This document shows positions 28,841 to 39,165 of a stretch of DNA of 64,000 nt, piece by piece (position 1 is the stretch's first letter; each line of letters starts with the position of its first letter). The notes beneath the pieces were generated by a model that was not told the origin of the DNA, searched no databases, and worked only from the letters and a program-made list of their open reading frames with translations. The translations under genes and the position numbers were made by a program. The DNA comes from Gammaproteobacteria bacterium HGW-Gammaproteobacteria-3 (GTDB lineage: Bacteria > Pseudomonadota > Gammaproteobacteria > Methylococcales > Methylomonadaceae), in contig PGZD01000003.1 of the NCBI GenBank assembly GCA_002843155.1, forward strand, positions 1 to 64,000, given 5' to 3'.

Positions 28841-30013
28841 TTAGCTGCCTTGTTGTAAAACTGCGACAGCGGGTAATTCCTTGCCTTCGAGGAATTCAAG
28901 AAATGCGCCGCCACCGGTTGAAGCATAAGAAACTTTTTCTTCAATGCCGTATTTGTCGATAGCGGCGAGTGTATCACCGCCACCGGCAATGGAGAAAGCA
29001 CTGCTGTCGGCAATGGCTTTTGCCATAGCTTGGGTGCCGCCGCCGAATTGATCGAATTCAAAGACGCCAACCGGCCCATTCCAGACAATTGTGCCTGCCG
29101 ATTTTAGAATACCGGCATAGTGCGCCGCAGTTTCAGGGCCAATATCCATAATCAAATCATCGGCTTCGACATCGGCTACTTTTTTAACTGTGGCTGTGGC
29201 GGTTTCGGAAAATTCCTTGGCGCAGACCACATCGACCGGTACCGGAATTTCGCCGCCATTGGCCTTGGCCGCAGCCATCAAGCGCTTGGCTTCGTCAATC
29301 AGATCGGCTTCGTACAATGATTTGCCGACCGGAAAACCTGCCGCCGCAATAAAAGTGTTGGCGATGCCGCCACCGACGATTAGTTGATCGACTTTTGCCG
29401 ACAGCGATTCCAGCACGGTCAGTTTAGTCGAAACCTTGGAGCCGCCAACGACTGCGACCAAAGGCCGCTCAGGACTTTCCAGCGCTTTGCCCAAAGCCTC
29501 CAGTTCCTTGGCCAGCAATGGCCCGGCGCAGGCCACTTTAGCGTGTTCGGCGACGCTGTGCGTCGAGGCTTGAGCCCTGTGGGCGGTGCCGAAGGCATCC
29601 ATGACAAAAATATCGCACAAGGCCGCCATTTTTTTACCCAATTCGGCACTGTTTTTGCCCTCCCCTTTATTAAACCGGACATTTTCACAGAGCACGACTT
29701 CGCCGGGTTGAATGTCAATACCGTCGATCCAGTTTTGTTCCAGGCGCACAGGTCTACCCAGTGCATCGGTCAAATATTCGGCGACCGGTTTCAGCGATGA
29801 TTCTTCACTGTAAACGCCTTCTTCCGGGCGGCCCAGATGCGACATCAGCATGACGGCCGCTCCCGCTGACAGGGCATGTTGAATGGTGGGCAAACTCGCT
29901 TGAATGCGTATGGCGCTGGTGACCTTGCCGTTTTTAACGGGAACGTTCAGGTCTTCGCGAATAAGGACTCGCTTGCCTGAAAGATCCAGGTCAAGCATTT
30001 TTTTAATGGGCAT
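28841..30013 (-). CDS. pgk: Phosphoglycerate kinase
   Basis: Pgk makes ATP from 1,3-bisphosphoglycerate in glycolysis and works in reverse in gluconeogenesis. The 390-residue protein has the conserved [30 protein letters not shown] and the C-terminal [17 protein letters not shown] stretches. It stands alone between rpoZ and a thioredoxin-like gene. Upstream (about 30055-30115) is an imperfect hairpin formed by CCTCGT and ACGAGG, of unknown meaning. Confidence 0.97.
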   Translation of the reverse strand: MPIKKMLDLDLSGKRVLIREDLNVPVKNGKVTSAIRIQASLPTIQHALSAGAAVMLMSHLGRPEEGVYSEESSLKPVAEYLTDALGRPVRLEQNWIDGIDIQPGEVVLCENVRFNKGEGKNSAELGKKMAALCDIFVMDAFGTAHRAQASTHSVAEHAKVACAGPLLAKELEALGKALESPERPLVAVVGGSKVSTKLTVLESLSAKVDQLIVGGGIANTFIAAAGFPVGKSLYEADLIDEAKRLMAAAKANGGEIPVPVDVVCAKEFSETATATVKKVADVEADDLIMDIGPETAAHYAGILKSAGTIVWNGPVGVFEFDQFGGGTQAMAKAIADSSAFSIAGGGDTLAAIDKYGIEEKVSYASTGGGAFLEFLEGKELPAVAVLQQGS

Positions 30014-30167
30014 AATGCGTATTCTCGTTATCTGAAGGTTAAAAAAAGAGCGGCCTCGTCACTATAAAAATCACTTTGTAGCGATCATTTTTACGAGGTT
30101 CATTGCTCTGGAAATGAATGAATCGCAGATTCCTGAATTAAGCCGTTAACTTAAATCTTATGAGCTA

Positions 30168-30722
30168 TTAAGTTTTCCATTTGATCGAACAACCCATGCT
30201 CGGAATCTGATGCGCGGGGCCTCGGCCTGTTTCGGCAATCAACTTCATTGCCTGGAACAATTCGCGCGGTGCGTTGGCAGGCGCCGGTTGCATCCGGCTG
30301 GCATCGAGCCTGCCCCGGTATTGCAAGGCATAATCGGCATTGTAGCCAAAAAAATCGGGGGTGCACACCGCGCCGTAAGCTTTGGCGACCGCTTGTGTCG
30401 CGTCCAGCAAATAAGGGAAGCTGAAAGCGAATTCTTGCGCGATTTTTTTCATATTGTCGAACGAGTCCTCAGGATAATTATCGGTGTCGTTGGCCATGAT
30501 GGCAACCGCCCCGATGCCGTATTGTTTGAGTTCGTTCACATCTTGGACAATGCGCTCGCGCACGGCTTTGACATAGGGACAGTGGTTGCAGATAAACATA
30601 ATCAACAAACCGTTTTTTCCCATACATTGTTGCAACGACCAGTTTCTGCCGTCGGTACCGGGTAAATTGAAATCAATCGCGGGTTTGCCGAAATCACAAA
30701 CCGGAGTTTCCAAGCTAACCAT
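30168..30722 (-). CDS. Thioredoxin-fold (AhpC/TSA-like) protein
   Basis: The 184-residue protein is a peroxiredoxin/thioredoxin-fold protein of the type often annotated thioredoxin family protein. It has an N-terminal FGKPAIDFNLPGTDG segment and the redox motif CNHCPYVK, then the FPYLLDATQAVAKAYGAVCTPDFF stretch with the cis-Pro-like TPDFF. No signal peptide is visible, so it should be cytoplasmic. The ATG at 30722 has a GAAGAGGT ribosome site; a TTG at 30737 is less likely. Its substrate is unknown. Confidence 0.82.
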   Translation of the reverse strand: MVSLETPVCDFGKPAIDFNLPGTDGRNWSLQQCMGKNGLLIMFICNHCPYVKAVRERIVQDVNELKQYGIGAVAIMANDTDNYPEDSFDNMKKIAQEFAFSFPYLLDATQAVAKAYGAVCTPDFFGYNADYALQYRGRLDASRMQPAPANAPRELFQAMKLIAETGRGPAHQIPSMGCSIKWKT

Positions 30723-30797
30723 AATATACCTCTTCAAGTAATGGATATGTTGTCCGCTATTATCTTACCCGTTTGGCCGATAAATCAAATCCTGCGG

Positions 30798-32348
30798 TTA
30801 TTGTAACAACACCGCCGCGCTGATCAGTGCCGCGCTAAGCAGTATGGCAAACAGCGTACCGTTATGGTTTTGTTGCATTTGCTGGCGCATTTGATGCAAT
30901 TCCCGGTTGTGGATACTCATTTGCTCGCGCGCATGGGCGGCATCATCCAGCGCCTTGAACATCAGGGCGGGTATTTCCGGAAACTTTTCCGCCACTTCCG
31001 GGAATTGTTGCAGGATTTGTTTTATTTTCGCTTTCGGTCCCAAGCGTTCATGAAACCATTTTTCCAGAAACGGCTTGGCGGTTTGCCAGAGATCCAGTTC
31101 GGGATAAAGCTCGCGCCCCAGTCCTTCGATATTCAGCAAGGTTTTTTGCAATAACACAAGTTGCGGTTGCACATGCATGTCGAACCGGCGCGCAGTCTGG
31201 AACAAGCGCAGCAGTAAATGGCCGAAAGAAATATCTTTCAGGGGTTTTTCGAAAATGGGTTCGCAAACACTGCGGATTGCCGATTCGAACTCTTCAACCC
31301 GGGTATTACCGGGAACCCAGCCTGATTCGACATGCATTTGCGCGACGCGATGATAGTCGCGGTTGAAAAAAGCCAGAAAATTTTCAGCCAGATAGCGCTG
31401 GTCGGTTAGTGACAAGGTGCCGACAATGCCGAAATCGACGGCCAGATATTTATCCGGCAATTGCACAAAAATGTTGCCGGGATGCATGTCGGCATGAAAA
31501 AAATTATCACGAAAAACCTGGGTAAAGAAAATTTCGACGCCGCGCTCGGCCAGTAATTTAAAATCGGCATGGCCTTCTTGTAAACGTTTGGTGTCGCCGA
31601 CCGGCACACCCTGGATGCGCTCCATCACCATGACTTTGCGGCGTGTCAACGGCCAATGGACTTCGGGAATGTAAAGACTGTCGGAATCTATGAAATTACG
31701 GCGCAACTTGGCGGCGTTACCCGCTTCGCGCACCAGATCCAATTCGTCCAGCGTGGTTTTTTCAAATTCCGCGATCACTTCCACAGGGCGCAGGCGCCTG
31801 GCATCACTCCAGAATTTTTCGGCGAAACGGGCCAACTCGTAAAGCAGGCCGACATCGGCGCGGATATTGTTTTCAATATCCGGACGTAACACTTTGACGA
31901 TAACTTTTTGGCCGTCGAGCAGGCTTGCGGTATGAACTTGGGCAACAGAAGCCGATGCCAGGGGTTGATCGTCGAATTCGGCAAAGGCTTCGGCAATGGA
32001 CATGCCCAGTTCCTGCTCGATAATGCTGCGTGCGGTGTCGCTGGAAAAAGGCGGCACTTTGTCTTGCAGTTTGACCAGTTCGTCGGCGATATCGTCCGGT
32101 AATAAATCTTTGCGGGTGGATAAAGCCTGACCGAATTTGACATAAATAGGCCCCAGGTCTTCCAGTGCGCGCCGGATTCTGACGCCACGCGGCTCTGTTT
32201 GAGTTCTGCGCCAAAAGCTCGGCGACAGCACCGCTAAATAGCGTACCGGACGAAACAAATGCGTTTTAAGGACAATTTCATCAAGGCCATGAACAACCAG
32301 TACCCAATTGATATGCAGCAGGCGTAATAATATTTTGGGGCGAATCAC
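30798..32348 (-). CDS. ubiB: Ubiquinone biosynthesis accessory kinase-like protein UbiB
   Basis: UbiB is a membrane-bound atypical kinase/ATPase required for ubiquinone synthesis. The 516-residue protein has the family's KxGQ motif ([14 protein letters not shown]), the ASVAQVH segment, [18 protein letters not shown] and the DFG-like VDFGIVG motif, and ends in a membrane segment. It starts with GTG after AAGGT. It follows ubiE and ubiJ, the usual gammaproteobacterial order. Confidence 0.95.
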   Translation of the reverse strand: MIRPKILLRLLHINWVLVVHGLDEIVLKTHLFRPVRYLAVLSPSFWRRTQTEPRGVRIRRALEDLGPIYVKFGQALSTRKDLLPDDIADELVKLQDKVPPFSSDTARSIIEQELGMSIAEAFAEFDDQPLASASVAQVHTASLLDGQKVIVKVLRPDIENNIRADVGLLYELARFAEKFWSDARRLRPVEVIAEFEKTTLDELDLVREAGNAAKLRRNFIDSDSLYIPEVHWPLTRRKVMVMERIQGVPVGDTKRLQEGHADFKLLAERGVEIFFTQVFRDNFFHADMHPGNIFVQLPDKYLAVDFGIVGTLSLTDQRYLAENFLAFFNRDYHRVAQMHVESGWVPGNTRVEEFESAIRSVCEPIFEKPLKDISFGHLLLRLFQTARRFDMHVQPQLVLLQKTLLNIEGLGRELYPELDLWQTAKPFLEKWFHERLGPKAKIKQILQQFPEVAEKFPEIPALMFKALDDAAHAREQMSIHNRELHQMRQQMQQNHNGTLFAILLSAALISAAVLLQ

Positions 32349-32396
32349 TAAGGTTACCTTGATTGTGTCGAAGCTTGAGTTTGAGTGCGGGATGGG

Positions 32397-33050
32397 CTAG
32401 TTATTGCTTTTGGTTTCGTCAGGTGTGTGGGTCCCTCTCGTTTCGGATTGGCTTTGCAGCCGTTCGATTCTTGCGCAAAGGCGGTCGAAATCGGCCCGGA
32501 GAGTATCAACCTGACGATAAAAAATAGCCGCTTCAGGGCCTGCCGGTAAGTCGCGGCTTTCTTCCTGGAGAAATTCCGCTGTGTTCAGCTTTAATGTTTC
32601 CAGGGTATCGCTTCCCCACTGTTGTCCTGTGCGCAACAGGCGGCCGATTTTATGCGCGACAATATCGCCTGTGACCTGCGCCAGTTTTTCTTCCGGATCG
32701 ATATCGAGTTGATCGAACAGTGTTTGCAATTTGCGCCCCGTTTGCATGTCGCCGCTGAGTGTTATCTCACCCGAAAATACCGGGCGCATCGGTTTGCCGC
32801 TAAGCCCCATCAGGCCAAAAGCCATGGCCGAACCGGTCAAGGTGGTGTCGGGTTCTCCCGGGTAAGTGTCGAGCACCTGAATATTTGTAGTAGTCGGGCA
32901 CAGATAAATCGTTTCATTGAAAGGCAGTACGGTGATGGCAATAACTTTACCGGCCAGCGGCGCGAGAAAAAAACCGACATCGCTATCCAGGGCCAGATAG
33001 TGATTGAGAGCGGTTTCAAGGGCGCCTGTCAATAAAGGTTTGAGGATCAT
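32397..33050 (-). CDS. ubiJ: Ubiquinone biosynthesis accessory factor UbiJ (SCP2 domain)
   Basis: The 217-residue protein has an N-terminal SCP2 lipid-binding domain (MILKPLLTGALETALNHYL, then GLMGLSGKPMRP) and a C-terminal coiled-coil-like tail. UbiJ helps organise the cytosolic Ubi complex and probably binds lipid intermediates. Its place between ubiE and ubiB is diagnostic. Confidence 0.92.
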   Translation of the reverse strand: MILKPLLTGALETALNHYLALDSDVGFFLAPLAGKVIAITVLPFNETIYLCPTTTNIQVLDTYPGEPDTTLTGSAMAFGLMGLSGKPMRPVFSGEITLSGDMQTGRKLQTLFDQLDIDPEEKLAQVTGDIVAHKIGRLLRTGQQWGSDTLETLKLNTAEFLQEESRDLPAGPEAAIFYRQVDTLRADFDRLCARIERLQSQSETRGTHTPDETKSNN

Positions 33051-33071
33051 ACGTGTGCCCGAATGGATTTT

Positions 33072-33821
33072 TTAAAGCTTGTAACCTCTGTGAACGGCTA
33101 CGATGCCTTGGGTCATGTTGAAATATTCGCAGCGTTCAAGACCTGCGTTTTCCATCATGTGTTTCAGCTCGTCCTGTTTCGGGTGCATGCGAATGGATTC
33201 GGCCAGATAACGGTAACTGTCTTCATCCTTGGCAATCAGGGCGCCGATTTTGGGCAGTAATTTGAAAGAATAAAAATCGTAGACTGTCTCGGTCAGTTTG
33301 TCGGTAGGGTGAGAAAATTCCAGTACGATAACGCGCCCGCCGGGTTTCAATACACGGTACATGGAGCGCAAGGCCGCGTCTTTATCGGTGACATTGCGCA
33401 AGCCGAAGCCGATACAAACGCAATCAAAGCTATTGTCTGCAAAAGGCAGGCATTCGGCATTGACCTGGGCATAATGGATGTTACCGCTAAGACCTTGATT
33501 TATCAGCCTATCCCGGCCTGTGCGTAACATTTGGGAATTGATGTCGGCCAATACGACCTGGCCTTTGTCGCCCACCCGTTTTTCAAATAACAACGTCAAA
33601 TCACCGGTGCCGCCCGCCAGATCAAGTACCTGGTCGCCGCTGCGGACATTGCTGAGCTGTATCGCGACGCGTTTCCAGATTCTATGGATACCTAACGACA
33701 TCAAGTCGTTCATGACATCATACTTGCTGGCCACGGAGTCAAAAACACCCTTGACCAGTTTAACCTTGTCATTGGCATCTACTTGTTTAAAACCGAAATG
33801 TGTTGTGTTTTCGTTTGTCAT
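33072..33821 (-). CDS. ubiE: Ubiquinone/menaquinone C-methyltransferase UbiE
   Basis: UbiE is the SAM-dependent C-methyltransferase of ubiquinone (and menaquinone) synthesis. The protein starts [19 protein letters not shown] and has the SAM motif [12 protein letters not shown], the [13 protein letters not shown] stretch, and the C-terminal AVHRGYKL. I chose the ATG at 33819-33821 (249 residues, close to E. coli) rather than the earlier one at 33866, which would overlap the upstream gene. Confidence 0.95.
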   Translation of the reverse strand: MTNENTTHFGFKQVDANDKVKLVKGVFDSVASKYDVMNDLMSLGIHRIWKRVAIQLSNVRSGDQVLDLAGGTGDLTLLFEKRVGDKGQVVLADINSQMLRTGRDRLINQGLSGNIHYAQVNAECLPFADNSFDCVCIGFGLRNVTDKDAALRSMYRVLKPGGRVIVLEFSHPTDKLTETVYDFYSFKLLPKIGALIAKDEDSYRYLAESIRMHPKQDELKHMMENAGLERCEYFNMTQGIVAVHRGYKL

Positions 33822-33858
33822 GGTGGTGTCCGGTAAGTCGGCAAGCGTAAAATTTAAA

Positions 33859-34239
33859 TCAAGCATTACCGCGCGTAAGACCTGCCGCTTTTAGTCTGTC
33901 CAGGTAATTCTGCCATAAATGCTGCTGATCCGAACCCAGTTTATAAAGCAAGGCCCAGGTATAAATGCCGCTGTTATGGCCATCGCTGAATACCGGAGCA
34001 ACGGCATAATTGCCCACTGGTTTGAGTTCAGTGATGCTAACATAAGCTTTACCCGCTTGCAGCACTTCTTGCCCCGGGCCATGGCCGACCGCTTCGGCTG
34101 ACGGCGTGTAAACCCGTAAATATTCATAAGGCAATTTAAACGTGTTGCCGTCATCAAAACTGATTTCCAGCAACTTTGAAACCTGGTGCAGTTTGATTTC
34201 GGTAGGCGTGGCGCTGATAGCGGGAGATTCGACGCGCAT
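33859..34239 (-). CDS. DUF971 / gamma-butyrobetaine hydroxylase-like N-terminal domain protein
   Basis: The 126-residue protein is a single GBBH-like N-terminal domain with [23 protein letters not shown] and the [18 protein letters not shown] segment, where a zinc-binding histidine is expected. Such stand-alone domains lie between hslU and ubiE in many Proteobacteria. The function is not known. It starts three bases after the hslU stop. Confidence 0.85.
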   Translation of the reverse strand: MRVESPAISATPTEIKLHQVSKLLEISFDDGNTFKLPYEYLRVYTPSAEAVGHGPGQEVLQAGKAYVSITELKPVGNYAVAPVFSDGHNSGIYTWALLYKLGSDQQHLWQNYLDRLKAAGLTRGNA

Positions 34240-34242
34240 GGC

Positions 34243-35568
34243 TTACAGAATATAACGGCTTAAATCTTCATCCTGAGCCAGTTCCGACAAATGCGCATCG
34301 ACATAAGCGGCATCGATGAGCAGGGTTTGTTCGGTCAGGTCAGGCGCGCTGAAGGAAATATCTTCCAATAAGCGCTCCAGAATAGTATGCAGACGCCTTG
34401 CGCCGATATTTTCGGTCGTTTCATTGACTTGCCAGCCCAATTCGGCAATGCGCCGGATACCGTCTTCGGAAAAAGTCAAAGTCACGCCCTCCGTGGCCAG
34501 AAGGGCTTGGTATTGCTCGGTCAGCGAAGCATCCGGTTCGGTCAAAATGCGGATAAAATCAGCCGCCGACAAGGCATCGAGTTCAACCCGGATTGGAAAA
34601 CGGCCTTGCAATTCGGGAATCAAGTCGGAAGGTTTGGTCAAATGAAACGCGCCCGAGGCGATAAACAGGATGTGGTCGGTTTTGATCTGTCCGTATTTGG
34701 TGCTGACCGTGCTGCCTTCGACCAGTGGTAACAGATCGCGTTGAACGCCTTCACGCGACACTTCGCCGCCACTGCCGCCGAGTTCCGAGCGTTTGCAGAT
34801 TTTGTCGATTTCATCGAGAAAAACGATACCGTTTTGTTCGACGGATGCAACGGCGCGCAGCTTGATATCTTCGTCGTTAATCAGCTTTCCGGCTTCTTCT
34901 TCCTGTAATACTTTCAGGGCATCCTTGGTTTTCATTTTACGGGTGCTTTTGCGGTTGCTGCCCAGATTCTGGAACATGCCTTGCAGTTGACTGGTCATTT
35001 CTTCCATACCGGGCGGCGCCATGATTTCAACACCGACCGGCGCCGTGCGCACTTCAACTTCAATTTCTTTATCGTTCAGGTCGCCTTCGCGCAGTTTTTT
35101 GCGCATTTTCTGCCGGGTCGAGGCTTCGCTTTCGGACAATGTACCGCCGCTCGCGCTGGGCAGCAGTATATCCAAAACCGCGTCTTCGGCCGCATCGGCG
35201 GCGCGATTTTGCACCTTATCCATGGCTTCCTGGCGCGTCAGCTTAACGGCAGTGTCAACCAGATCGCGGATAATGGATTCGACATCGCGTCCGACATAGC
35301 CGACTTCGGTAAATTTGGTCGCTTCAATTTTAATGAACGGCGCGTTCGCCAGGCGGGCCAGGCGTCTTGCAATTTCGGTTTTGCCGACGCCGGTAGGGCC
35401 TATCATCAGAATATTCTTGGGGGTTATTTCGTCGCGCAAAGTGCCGCTGACCTGGCTGCGCCGCCAACGGTTACGCAAGGCAATGGCAACGGCGCGTTTG
35501 GCGTTGGCCTGGCCGATAATATGTTTGTCCAGTTCGTGAACGATTTCTCTAGGTGTCATCTGGGTCAT
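34243..35568 (-). CDS. hslU: HslU, ATPase of the HslUV protease
   Basis: HslU is an AAA+ unfoldase that feeds proteins to the HslV peptidase. The 441-residue protein has Walker [10 protein letters not shown] near 54-62, the pore motif GYVGRD, an intermediate domain (about 110-230), Walker B FLDEIDKI, and the C-terminal tail ending DLSRYIL that docks into HslV. The start overlaps the hslV end by four bases. Confidence 0.97.
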   Translation of the reverse strand: MTQMTPREIVHELDKHIIGQANAKRAVAIALRNRWRRSQVSGTLRDEITPKNILMIGPTGVGKTEIARRLARLANAPFIKIEATKFTEVGYVGRDVESIIRDLVDTAVKLTRQEAMDKVQNRAADAAEDAVLDILLPSASGGTLSESEASTRQKMRKKLREGDLNDKEIEVEVRTAPVGVEIMAPPGMEEMTSQLQGMFQNLGSNRKSTRKMKTKDALKVLQEEEAGKLINDEDIKLRAVASVEQNGIVFLDEIDKICKRSELGGSGGEVSREGVQRDLLPLVEGSTVSTKYGQIKTDHILFIASGAFHLTKPSDLIPELQGRFPIRVELDALSAADFIRILTEPDASLTEQYQALLATEGVTLTFSEDGIRRIAELGWQVNETTENIGARRLHTILERLLEDISFSAPDLTEQTLLIDAAYVDAHLSELAQDEDLSRYIL

Positions 35569-36122
35569 GCGGTGGGCTCTTTGGGTTCGGCGTCGAGTTC
35601 TTCAATGCGCAAATTGTGATTGGTATAAATGCAAATGTCGGCAGCGATGCCAAGCGAGCGCTCGACAATTTCACGGGCGCCAAGCTGGGTATTTTCCAAC
35701 AATGCGCGCGCGGCGGATTGGGCGAAAGGGCCGCCGGAACCGATCGCTATCAAATCATGTTCGGGTTCGATGACATCACCGGTGCCGGAAATGATAAAGG
35801 ACGATTTCGCGTCCGCGATAGCCAGCAAAGCTTCCAGCCTGCGTAAAGCCCGGTCGGTGCGCCAGTCTTTGGCCATTTCCACGGCAGCCCGGGTCAGATT
35901 GCCGCGATGTTTCTCCAGTTTACCTTCAAAATGCTCGAACAGCGTGAAGGCATCGGCGGTGGCGCCGGCGAATCCGGCGATAACCTGGTCATGATACAGG
36001 CGCCGGACTTTGCGGGCATTGCCTTTCATCACGGTATTGCCGAGCGTGACCTGACCGTCGCCGCCAATGACTACTTTGTCGCCTCGGCGAACGGAAAGTA
36101 TGGTTGTACCTCTAAAACTCAC
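35565..36122 (-). CDS. hslV: HslV, peptidase of the HslUV protease
   Basis: HslV is a threonine protease related to proteasome beta subunits. The 185-residue protein starts [17 protein letters not shown], so Thr6 is exposed as nucleophile after removal of a short propeptide, unlike E. coli, where Thr follows Met directly. [14 protein letters not shown] and [11 protein letters not shown] are conserved. It is the first gene of the block that runs through hslU to ubiB. The 312-bp gap upstream, to the tRNA gene, holds no other gene. Confidence 0.96.
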   Translation of the reverse strand: MSFRGTTILSVRRGDKVVIGGDGQVTLGNTVMKGNARKVRRLYHDQVIAGFAGATADAFTLFEHFEGKLEKHRGNLTRAAVEMAKDWRTDRALRRLEALLAIADAKSSFIISGTGDVIEPEHDLIAIGSGGPFAQSAARALLENTQLGAREIVERSLGIAADICIYTNHNLRIEELDAEPKEPTA

Positions 36123-36347
36123 GTTTAATTCCTGTATTTTACGAAAACACGGTTGATTCTACCTGTTATTGTCCCTGATGGGGAAAACAATCTATGATTT
36201 AAGCCTGATTGCACCTTGGACTTCGGCTGAATAAATACTTTGGGGGCACAGGAAGTGAATTTCAAGTGGCATAGGGGGGTTGAAGGGACATGCGCAAAAC
36301 GTCAACAGTCTGTCGTCTTGCGCTTTCAGTACGGACATAAGATTTGT

Positions 36348-36365
36348 CCGGTAAAACCGGTTTTT
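36348..36365 (+). terminator. Hairpin with T-run, no gene before it
   Basis: CCGGT and ACCGG form a 5-bp stem followed by TTTTT on the plus strand. The only neighbouring gene to the left (hslV) reads the other way, so this may end an unrecognised small RNA from about 36200-36365, or be chance. Confidence 0.35.
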
Positions 36366-36386
36366 CAAAAAAGATTGTGAAGAATC

Positions 36387-36415
36387 TTGACTCGATAGTC
36401 ATAATCCGCTTTAAT
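36387..36415 (+). promoter_or_regulatory. Promoter of tRNA-Phe
   Basis: TTGACT at 36387-36392 and TTTAAT at 36410-36415 are separated by 17 bases, close to the sigma-70 consensus. The tRNA starts 20 bases after the -10 box. Confidence 0.7.
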
Positions 36416-36434
36416 ACGCCCTCTTTTGAGGTAC

Positions 36435-36510
<76 letters not shown>

Positions 36511-36525
36511 TAATAAAGAAAAAAC

Positions 36526-36548
36526 ACCGGTAAACAGCCGGTTTTTTT
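36526..36548 (+). terminator. Terminator of tRNA-Phe
   Basis: ACCGG and CCGGT form a short stem with a 7-base loop, followed by a run of seven T. It lies 15 bases after the tRNA. Confidence 0.75.
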
Positions 36549-37053
36549 ATGCCCGAAACTTTTTGGATGTCGAGTATAGGCTGTCTCCCCACACGCTTAA
36601 TATCCAACACCTCAGCAAAACAATCCAACTCTTCTTTTTTGCCTTGAATACTTAAATTCGGCAGTCTTGGCCGCATAGATTTGAAGATTTAAGGAAAAAT
36701 TCATTATATCAGCATAGAATTTTTGTTAGGTTTTTTGGTTTTGAGTTTCAATAGAAACAAAACCATGTTATTTGCCGCAAAAACTCGCGTCAAATCACTC
36801 ATTCTTTCCGAATAAAACCTGATTAAAAACAAATTATATTTTTAACATATTGTTATTTATAAATTATCTGTTGAATAAGGCAATTAGATTGCCAATATTT
36901 AAGGCTGCACATGCGCGACAATATGTCGCATTTTAATTGCCCTGAGAAGCTTTTAGACTGAACCTGACTCTTTGCTGAACAAGAAGTCCAAATAACTGAT
37001 CTTTTTCATGATACGGCCATGATGGCCGCATCCTTTATTTTTGGAGAGGCCAC
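36549..37053. other. AT-rich noncoding stretch
   Basis: About 500 bases without a supported gene. The part from about 36680 to 36960 is clearly richer in A and T than the rest of the window. A minus-strand open frame here is mostly the reverse of the tRNA and is not accepted as a gene. The right end holds the ribosome site (GGAGAGG) of the next gene. Confidence 0.6.
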
Positions 37054-37800
37054 ATGAAAAGAAATTATATGATCGACGAACCCATACCGTTACAGCACAA
37101 AGAACTTGTTCCACGAACCGCTTTTCACGAAGCCGGTCATGCCGCCGCTATTCATTTATGCAATCAGCAAAAACAACTGCCGCCAGTACATTTTCAGATT
37201 ACCCTGAACGGATTGTGCGGAGCAGCCAGCCAGACCCGACTTAAAAAAATCGGGGCAAAAGCCAACTGGGTCGCTACTGTCGAGGGCGGGCATTTGATTC
37301 ACAGCCTGCCCGTCTCCGTGATAGAAAACAGCCATTATTTTTCCAAACCTGAAAGTTGCGGCTACCTCAACGCTTGCGAGGCCGATATCGTCAATTTATT
37401 GGCAGGGCCCTTAGCCGAAGCTAAATATGTGGCTCAGCGCGACGATGAATATATTAATGTGCATTTGATCAATATCAACTCACTCAGGTTTTATGGCGGC
37501 ACTTCTGATCTGAAAAAAGTGGATGAATATCTGGAAGCGCTGACTAGCACTCGTAAAGAGCGTATCGATAAACTTGACGAACTGTTTTCCGCCGCCTTTC
37601 GGTTCATTGACGAACCTTGTCATTGGCAGGCCATAACCGATCTGGCGAATTATATTCTTCATAACGATAAAGATATTATTAGCTGTGAAGAAGCGAGTGC
37701 GGTGCTGGATTATTCAATGGCATCGAGCGCCATTATCTCGGAATACAGTGGTTTGTCGGTTTTTAACGCGGACTCTAGCTTGTATCGGTCGGTTGATTGA
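37054..37800 (+). CDS. Stand-alone HEAGH protein, FtsH-peptidase (M41)-like
   Basis: The 248-residue protein has the zinc-binding motif HEAGHA at about 26-31. About 85-90 residues later comes NLLAGPLAEAKYVAQRDDE, which parallels the AGRAAEE-type helix of M41 peptidases (FtsH). The second half is helical and acidic. There is no AAA+ domain, no membrane segment and no signal peptide. Similar small HEAGH proteins are found scattered in bacteria and mobile elements, and their substrates are unknown. It lies in an AT-rich region between tRNA-Phe and insertion-sequence fragments. The start has a GGAGAGG ribosome site. Confidence 0.7.
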   Translation: MKRNYMIDEPIPLQHKELVPRTAFHEAGHAAAIHLCNQQKQLPPVHFQITLNGLCGAASQTRLKKIGAKANWVATVEGGHLIHSLPVSVIENSHYFSKPESCGYLNACEADIVNLLAGPLAEAKYVAQRDDEYINVHLININSLRFYGGTSDLKKVDEYLEALTSTRKERIDKLDELFSAAFRFIDEPCHWQAITDLANYILHNDKDIISCEEASAVLDYSMASSAIISEYSGLSVFNADSSLYRSVD

Positions 37801-38208
37801 ATCTTGGCGTTTGATAACTAGTGCTTGAACGAAAAAGCCACTATCCCCAAAAATCCCCTGCCAGATTGTTTGAAATTCCATTCCAAGAACCGGCAGAGGG
37901 AGGGCAATTGCGGTAATGGATCTCTTGGATTCAAGTTATAAGTGCATTAACATATTGCTGAAATACGTCAGATTTTAACACTGATTGGCCTACCCGTTTT
38001 CCTGTTGTTTTTCTAAGCTTAAAAACTTGAACATCGAGTACTACAACTTGCGGCAGCAGCAAAATCTTGTGCGCCTGGCAATGAAAAAGCCTGGATGAAC
38101 AAACAAAAAGACCAGTTAAAGCAAAAATAACTATCCGAGTGTTCCGGAAGAACTGGACGCTTTTTTAGAAGCAGATACGATTGAAGCGCCGAACGCACCA
38201 GTACGCGC

Positions 38209-38372
38209 TTGCTCCGGTATATCAAAAACCATTCTCATCAGTTAGATTATAAAACGGCGTTGGCTCAGGGTTTGCCCATTGGTTCCGGGGAAATAGAAAG
38301 TGCGCACCGATATGTTATTCAGCAACGCTTAAAACTATCCGGTGCATGGTGGACTCCCGATAACGCGGCTTC
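38209..38372 (+). mobile_element. Transposase C-terminal fragment (ISKra4-like)
   Basis: The frame reads TALAQGLPIGSGEIESAHRY and then VIQQRLKLSGAWWTPDNAA, the conserved C-terminal part of transposases in which a GSG-[EV]-ES motif precedes QRLK and W residues (ISKra4/ISLre2-like). It then breaks off at about 38371, where sequence of another element starts. Upstream to about 38030 the DNA still contains pieces of transposase-like sequence, broken by stops. The rest of the gap from 37801 shows nothing recognisable. Confidence 0.65.
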
Positions 38373-39086
38373 CAAGCAACCCAGGCAAAACCCGGTGTCC
38401 ATGTATTGGACATAAGCCAAGCCAAAACCTTGCGGCTATATCAATCGATTACAGCCATCAGATAGGCGAATCCCTGTGCGCGCCGGACATAGGTGATGTC
38501 GGTGCTCCAGACCTGATTGGGCCGTTCGATCGCCAAGTCGTTTAACAAATACGGATAGACCCGATGTTCCGGGTGACTTTGGCTGGTATCGGGCTTGGGA
38601 TAAGCGGTTTCCAAGCGCGTCTTCCGGCGCGCTTCGGTAGTAATGGCGGCTACGCGGCACACCGGTTAACGCGCACTGGTGACTCAACGAGAGTTCCGGA
38701 GACGGGTTCAGCCTGGCGCCGCTCGCTTACAGGGATAGCCCGGACTTTTTTTAAGCCGGTCCAGCTCGACTTTCAGTCGCCCGATTTGGCTATACAGCGC
38801 TTCCTGGTCGGCTTCATACTGCTGGTTCTTTCGGCCTCGTTTAACGGTAAAGCACTCGACCAGCCCGGCTTGTGCTTCCTTTTTCCAGTTCGAGGCCTGA
38901 TTCGGATGTACCTGATGCGCGCCGGCGCTCTCGTTGATGGTCTTGTCGCATTTTAAGGCTTCTAGCGCCCTTTGGCTTTAAATTCGGCACTGCGTTTCTT
39001 TCTCTGCATGATCTTTTTCTCTACATTTGCTGGCGTTGATACATGCAGGTTACCACCTTAATTAGTTGTTCAGTTTTTTGGGGCCA
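38373..39086 (-). mobile_element. Truncated IS3-family element
   Basis: The left end is TGGCCCC followed by AAAAAACTGAACAAC at 39086 inward, as in IS3-group elements. Next is an orfA remnant (MQRKKRSAEFKAKG, then a stop). The orfB remnant contains VYPYLLNDLAIERPNQVWST followed by DITYVRRAQGFAYLMAVID. A stop replaces the usual Trp of VIDWYSRK, and the frame shifts again before MDTGFCLGCLEA. The rest of orfB and the right end are missing; at about 38372 it abuts the other transposase fragment. The element is dead. Confidence 0.8.
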
Positions 39087-39165
39087 TTATAGTTTGAAGC
39101 AAACGAAAAACCCGGCGGATGCAGCATAACCGGTCCGGCACAGGCTATAGATAATTTAGAGTACG

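Noticed and set aside
33080-33106. Similarity of CTGTGAACGGCTACGAT in ubiE to the end of the 18.6-kb MITE
   Set aside because: It lies in conserved coding sequence for the UbiE C-terminus, has one mismatch and no partner repeat; taken as chance.
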